NCBI GenBank assembly: GCA_036244855.1
Contig: BQKZ01005989.1
Span: forward strand, 1 to 33,758
Direction: 5' to 3'
Source of the DNA: Temnopleurus reevesii
Lineage: Eukaryota > Echinodermata > Echinoidea > Temnopleuroida > Temnopleuridae
DNA length: 33,758 nucleotides
The translations under genes were made by a program, and so were the position numbers. Positions 29,261 to 33,758 of this stretch are shown here, piece by piece. Positions within the stretch are counted from its first letter, which is position 1. Each line of letters begins with the position of its first letter. A model generated the notes under the pieces. The model searched no databases, was not told where the DNA came from, and worked only from the letters and a program-made list of their open reading frames with translations.

Positions 29261-32032
29261 GTTGGCACTACATAGGTAATAGTTATGGATGCATGAGCCT
29301 CAATCTTGAACTAAAATACCCGAAATGAATTTCACACTCCACAAGTGTACAGTTGACCCCGAGTCAAACTTGGCTTTTCCTGACAATTTTTTCCTGGATT
29401 CTAATTCTAACAGTATCTATAGGCCTACATTGATGACACATTACATAGAACCCTCAACCCCCTATTTCAATTCATCCACAATCTTGCACCTAGATTAACT
29501 AAAAATATATAAACATGGTTGAAAATATTAGTTTGTGTTCATTTGTAGAATAAAATGCCTAGAAAACCGATTTTTTGAGGACAAGGTTCCCAAAAAAGGT
29601 TAACTAATTTTGTGGTGCTGGACATGCCAAATGTTCCATACAGATACACATTGCATGTTAATGCATCAAAACATGGTTCAAAATATGAAAACATGCTAAA
29701 ATAGAAAACTGGTTCCAAAATGCAAAGCCTACAAGTATGCTAGTATTAAAATACTGTTTCAGTACTACAACTTGGTCTCTGTATGAAGACTAGGTGAGTG
29801 TAGTGTATTTTGTATGAGTTGTTCAGCTCTGTGTCTACTGTGTGTAGGGAAGGAAGTCCACATGCTCTTCTACACACACATGCAAGCTGTATTGACTACC
29901 ATTAATTCAAGTAACATATGTTTCTAAAAAAGAAATTCAAGGTATTCTAAGTAAATCACCAATTTCTCATCTTTGAAAAGAAAACCTGAACATAATGAGG
30001 TACTGCAGTGTTACATTGTATATGTTTACTGTGCAAGCCATGTATTCAGTGTAGGCCAATTCAATTTTCGAACAATATATTGAATATTCAGGGAAATTTC
30101 ACAATTCACAGATTTTGTTGAAAAAAAAATTCAAATATTTGTAAAGAAGTGACAATACAGGGTCATCTTCAAGTTTGTTTTTTCTAAATATCATTTGCAT
30201 TCATTCAAGAATAGCCACTTCCATGAAAAAGAGTTAATCCTTACAGACATAAAATATCTATTATTATGCCGGAAAATACCCACTTGTGCCAAAAACCCTG
30301 TGAAATATCTTTTGAAACTGTGTGCTCAATCTTAATTCATTTGCATTTTCAAGCTGGAATATTTGGAAAGTTGAAAATATGAAAATATCAAGCGAAGGGA
30401 AAAGTTTATTTGGTTGTCAAATGAGAGTATTCTTTTTTGATAGCATCAAGTTCTATTAATCTATAACGCATAAAAAAATTCTCTTTTTAAACATTGCACA
30501 AGAAAAAAAAAACTTTGAACACACAAAATAAAACCAATGAACTTTCGAAACTGACTTGTTGCAAGTTGTTGGGTTATATTCCTGCTTCTGATAATTTTCT
30601 TGTCGTTTTCCGAATAAATGGAAAAGGACTAGAGTCAAATAATTTCTTTTTTGCTTGTCGAAGCCTTCAGACTAGTATATGTACATGTATGATTGGGACT
30701 GAACATTTGTAATGTTCCACACCTCAAACAGACAATGGAGGCATAACCATTTCTATCTAAAGCTCACAACTTCACAAATTTTATTATATTTCTGATTGTA
30801 TTTAACAGAGGGCCTATCATCAAATCTACATTTCACTTTCAGGTTTAGACCAAAATATATTTGTTTGGTTGCCCTCCACCATACGACCCTCTGAAAATGG
30901 TCCGGCTTATGTTCTTCTTTCTTAGTTTACTCTTCATTCTAATTGAAAAAAAAATAGGTGTACATGTGTAAACATGTAAAATATGCGTATGACCTAAAGT
31001 CATTGGCAGAATGTTTTGTGTTTTGGTCCCATTTAAAATCTTGATAGTTAATTTCCCCATTTATTTGCGTTAAACAAAGGACTCAAAACAAGACAAAGTT
31101 CTGACAAAACTAAATGAGGGTGACCAAACAAAATGAGGGCAACCAAATATCCTGATGTGCCTCATCCAGGTGACATACAGTCTGTGTGGAAATGTAAAAT
31201 TTTAGTAAAAACAAGTACATTGTAATCATGTCAAATGATCCCAGACAACCCTTTTACTACAAGGCCTAGTTTTCTTCCAAGGCTACATTGGACTTTTTCT
31301 TATCATCAGAAGATCAAATAAACATAGATCTTGTTTCCCATCTACATGTAGGACACATTCAAGACTTTAGATAGCTTTACAAACAAGACTGTAATATGAA
31401 TGTGGCCAATATTTTCTAGGGGAAAAAATAATTGAAAAAAAATTGATAGGGAATTAGTATTGCATGCATTACAATTAGGCTTATAAATTGTTGAGGATTT
31501 AGGATATGATTCTAATCATTCCTACTAAGATATTTTTTTTTGTAAGTAGCCTAGAACACTGAATCTAAATTTTTAAAAAATACATCTTCATCTTCATGTA
31601 CATCACCTAACCTCTTTATATATGGACAGATAAATAAGTGGCCCATAATACCATGATATTGTACATGTAAGCACAGTACACATAGAAAATTAAAGGGTTG
31701 TTGTCTAAATAAATTGCTAAATAACACTCTTCGAGACTATTTTGATCATCTCACTGGATTCTAGGAATGTCAGATTTGAGCTAACAAAGTTCCTATCATT
31801 TCTACACAATTTTGTTTTTACACAATGACAAACCAGGTTTCCAAATTCATAGTCTACATGTATCAAATTGTTATCAATCAGGAAAACACATTATGAAATG
31901 AAATAAATTTAAGAAAAAGTGATATAATTATAAACGAGACAGCATATTTGCTGTTAACACATTGTTGTTATGCAATAACAGAACCCTATCAACATTTATC
32001 CAAAATGCAAATAGAATGTTTAATTCTCAAAA

Positions 32033-32219
32033 TACAGTCAAACCTGTCTAACTAAGCATCTTTGTACAGTGAACATCTAGCTACAATGTCAACCTAAATT
32101 GATTACATCCAAAAGAAAAAGAGTTCTGTTGAACCTGTCTAGAGAAATCGCCTGTCGACAGAGGCCACTTTGTTTCCCAAACAGGGCCACATCGTTGGCT
32201 ATATACAGGTTTGACTGCA
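32033..32219. mobile_element. Element with ACAGTCAAACCTGT inverted ends
   Basis: The left end TACAGTCAAACCTGT and right end ACAGGTTTGACTGCA are inverted copies around a 157-bp non-palindromic centre. Elements with this end are common in marine invertebrate DNA as I remember it; that is not checked here. Confidence 0.65.
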
Positions 32220-32293
32220 TCATCTGCAGCAATTTAACACTCCGGGAAGAAAATGATGTCCACTTAGTAAAATTTTAAATAAGTAATGTATAC

Positions 32294-32354
32294 CTTCTTG
32301 ACTTTCTTGGGACCGATGCTTCAACCTTGATGTGCCCTCCTTGTAGATGATAAC
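32294..32354 (-). CDS. IGF2BP: IGF2BP exon: C-terminal end of RRM1
   Basis: The 61-nt exon begins after a pyrimidine-rich acceptor (ctctttgtag) and ends at donor GTATAC. It starts with two bases of a split codon, then encodes residues 1-19 (YHLQGGHIKVEASVPRKSR) and ends with AG, the first two bases of the next codon. The sequence aligns with the end of vertebrate IMP RRM1, where a V-x-LQG-K-x-L-E-I-E-x-SVPKK pattern forms the last strand and the basic tail. The rest of RRM1, with its RNP motifs, must be in an upstream exon outside the window. The downstream neighbour is the microexon 5.9 kb away. Confidence 0.93.
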
Positions 32355-33758
32355 CTACAAAGAGAAAAATATAAACAAGGCATATAAGCAAATAGTTGCT
32401 GTTGGTGATCTGGGATGCTGCTACATGTATCTTTCGTCAGCTTCACTTAAAAAAGATAGCATGGGGATGCTGATAACAGGAATCAATGGACTGTCTCATG
32501 AACAGAACCAAAAGCTTGTTATTTGCTTTACATTCTGCATGGAAAACAGACTCTTACTAAGAAACAAACTACATGATTGGCTTTCTTACAGAATTGCTGC
32601 GCATTCTCAATGCATATTGACGAATACAGTGTAGCTCATAAACCGCTTTGTGCCACTACACACATGGTTGAATGCTTGTATAGGGGCCTACTACCAAGTA
32701 CAAAATGTACTGTTCACACCAATAATTATATCTGATTGAAATGATTTAACATTCATGTTTCAGCATGAATAAGAAAACTCCCTCTCATTGGCATTTAAAT
32801 TATGGAAGTTCGGGAGGATACCTTTCGAGATCTCTCAAAATAATATTCTCTAGGAAAAGCTAATTTCAAAAATTAAAACAGGTGCCAATGCATTGTCGCA
32901 TCCATAAAGAACTTGGAGGTATTGTTCAAAAGTTGTAAGTGATCACAAGTTGCAAGTGATCAGAACGTGCAAATCAAAATCATTGTTTCATGTGCGTCTT
33001 GTTAAATGCACATACTGTGCGCGAATGAAAATGTGCATTACAATTTGCGAAGTTGCACTTGATTGGCAGTTCACCAGTTGATATAGTACAACAACCCCTT
33101 CGTCAGCTTCCAGTAAATATTTTCAATACTTTCCTCTATATCCTTATTTTGTTATCTCCTTGTTTCTTTCATCTCTTCCTATATCTATCTGTATATTATT
33201 TGTTTTCCGCCTTTACCTACAGGTAGTCCTCGCCTTGTGAAATTCATTGCTTTCCATTTATTCTACCTTCCTTTTCAAACCAATACTTTTATTTTGTTTA
33301 TTGTTATCCATCTTTCCACATTCTTTATAAGATCTGTCCAACTATCATTTATAGTTTGCTGCTTATTTTTTCCTTTTTATTCTCTCTATCCTTCAATTTC
33401 ATTGAACTTTTACTAATCTTTACAAATTCTTATTCCGTCTGCACTAATGTTATTATTTGTTCTCCATCTTTCAAAATTCTTTTTATGTCTACCCTAATAT
33501 TACTTATTGTTTTCCATCAATTTCCCTCATTCTTTTGATAATTTGCGTGGGGGGGGGGGGGGGCTCTCAATAGTTCTACAGGACACTCTCCAGGACTGGA
33601 CAATATTAGGGAAGCTAAATTTGGATTTCATGTAGAAGATTGGAGTTACAAGGGGCTCTACACATTACTCCCCAAATCGTTTTTGGGGAGCTTGAGAGCA
33701 ATCGCTATCACTCCCGTTAAATTTCTGTCCATCCTTACCTTTATATTTTCTTCCCATC
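32355..33758. other. Upstream intron, RRM1 start not found
   Basis: I looked on the minus strand for the RRM1 start (a K-L-Y-(I/V)-GN-type RNP2) and found none. The stretch holds a family 2 foldback, a T/C-rich tract and a G15 run. Confidence 0.6.
32915..33099. mobile_element. Foldback element, family 2
   Basis: Left arm GGAGGTATTGTTCAAAAGTT with TGCAAGTGATCA; right arm AGTTGCACTTGATTGGCAG and ACAACAACCCC. The loop TTTCATGTGCGTCTTGTTAA matches the reverse complement of the loop in 26028-26191. Confidence 0.72.

Larger units (their letters stand above)
26375..32293. other. Largest intron, little recognisable content
   Basis: 5.9 kb between the microexon and the RRM1 exon. TACATGTA-like palindromes are frequent at 27000-28100. 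Two related dispersed repeats lie at 28875-29260 and an inverted-end element at 32033-32219. An inverted pair GCAGAGTCTG / CAGACTCTGC lies at 28279-28380. No coding exon seen. Confidence 0.6.
5843..32354 (-). other. IGF2BP: IGF2BP/IMP (VICKZ family) gene, 3' 15 exons, 5' end outside window
   Basis: Fifteen minus-strand exons join at 32354-32294, 26374-26342, 23039-22936, 17931-17813, 16455-16346, 15603-15517, 13238-13196, 12343-12249, 11686-11570, 10273-10086, 9376-9240, 8596-8477, 7566-7363, 6507-6343 and 5953-5843. Every junction has AG/GT sites and matching phase. The join gives 1694 nt: two bases of a split codon, 563 residues and TAA. Domain order is RRM1 (end only), RRM2, KH1-KH2, Pro/Gly linker, KH3-KH4, the family architecture. 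Vertebrate members are about 580 residues and this one would be slightly longer once RRM1 is added. Family members are cytoplasmic RNA-binding proteins that form granules and control localisation, stability and translation of target mRNAs. The first exon is not visible up to 33758. Residue numbers below count from the first complete codon at 32352. Confidence 0.95.

Overview
The window is animal genomic DNA: AT-rich, intron-dominated, with no operon structure, one 166-base N gap (14422-14587) and many short dispersed repeats. The gene content and the repeat style (a tRNA-derived SINE, many foldback elements, frequent TACATGTA-type motifs) suggest an echinoderm, most likely a sea urchin. The species is an inference from style and is not proven.

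There is one recognisable gene. It lies on the minus strand and encodes an IGF2BP/IMP (VICKZ, Vg1RBP/ZBP1) RNA-binding protein. Fifteen exons between 32354 and 5843 join with matching splice phases at every junction. They encode 563 complete residues ending in TAA: the end of RRM1, a 33-nt microexon, RRM2, a linker, KH1, KH2, a Pro/Gly-rich linker, KH3, KH4 and a short Arg/Gly tail. The start of RRM1 and the promoter lie beyond the right edge. Exons are placed by GT/AG sites, phase and similarity to the known family order; no transcript data were available.

Layout, left to right. 1-3700 is downstream DNA with low-complexity and foldback repeats. 3700-5842 is probable 3' UTR and downstream DNA. 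5843-11686 holds the 3' coding exons (KH4 back to KH2), packed with duplicated exon fragments. 12249-17931 holds the KH1, linker and RRM2b exons. 17932-32293 is large introns holding the RRM2a exon and the microexon. 32294-32354 is the RRM1 exon. The rest is upstream intron ending in a pyrimidine-rich tract.

The most unusual feature is the 7.8-11.4 kb zone. Three different coding exons each have partial tandem copies in the adjacent intron: nine remnants of the KH2 second-half exon with acceptor-like sites, two partial copies of the Pro/Gly exon separated by a SINE, and one copy of the end of the KH3 exon whose splice donor position is interrupted by a hairpin element. This looks like repeated local exon duplication inside one gene, producing decoy splice sites and in-frame pseudo-exons.
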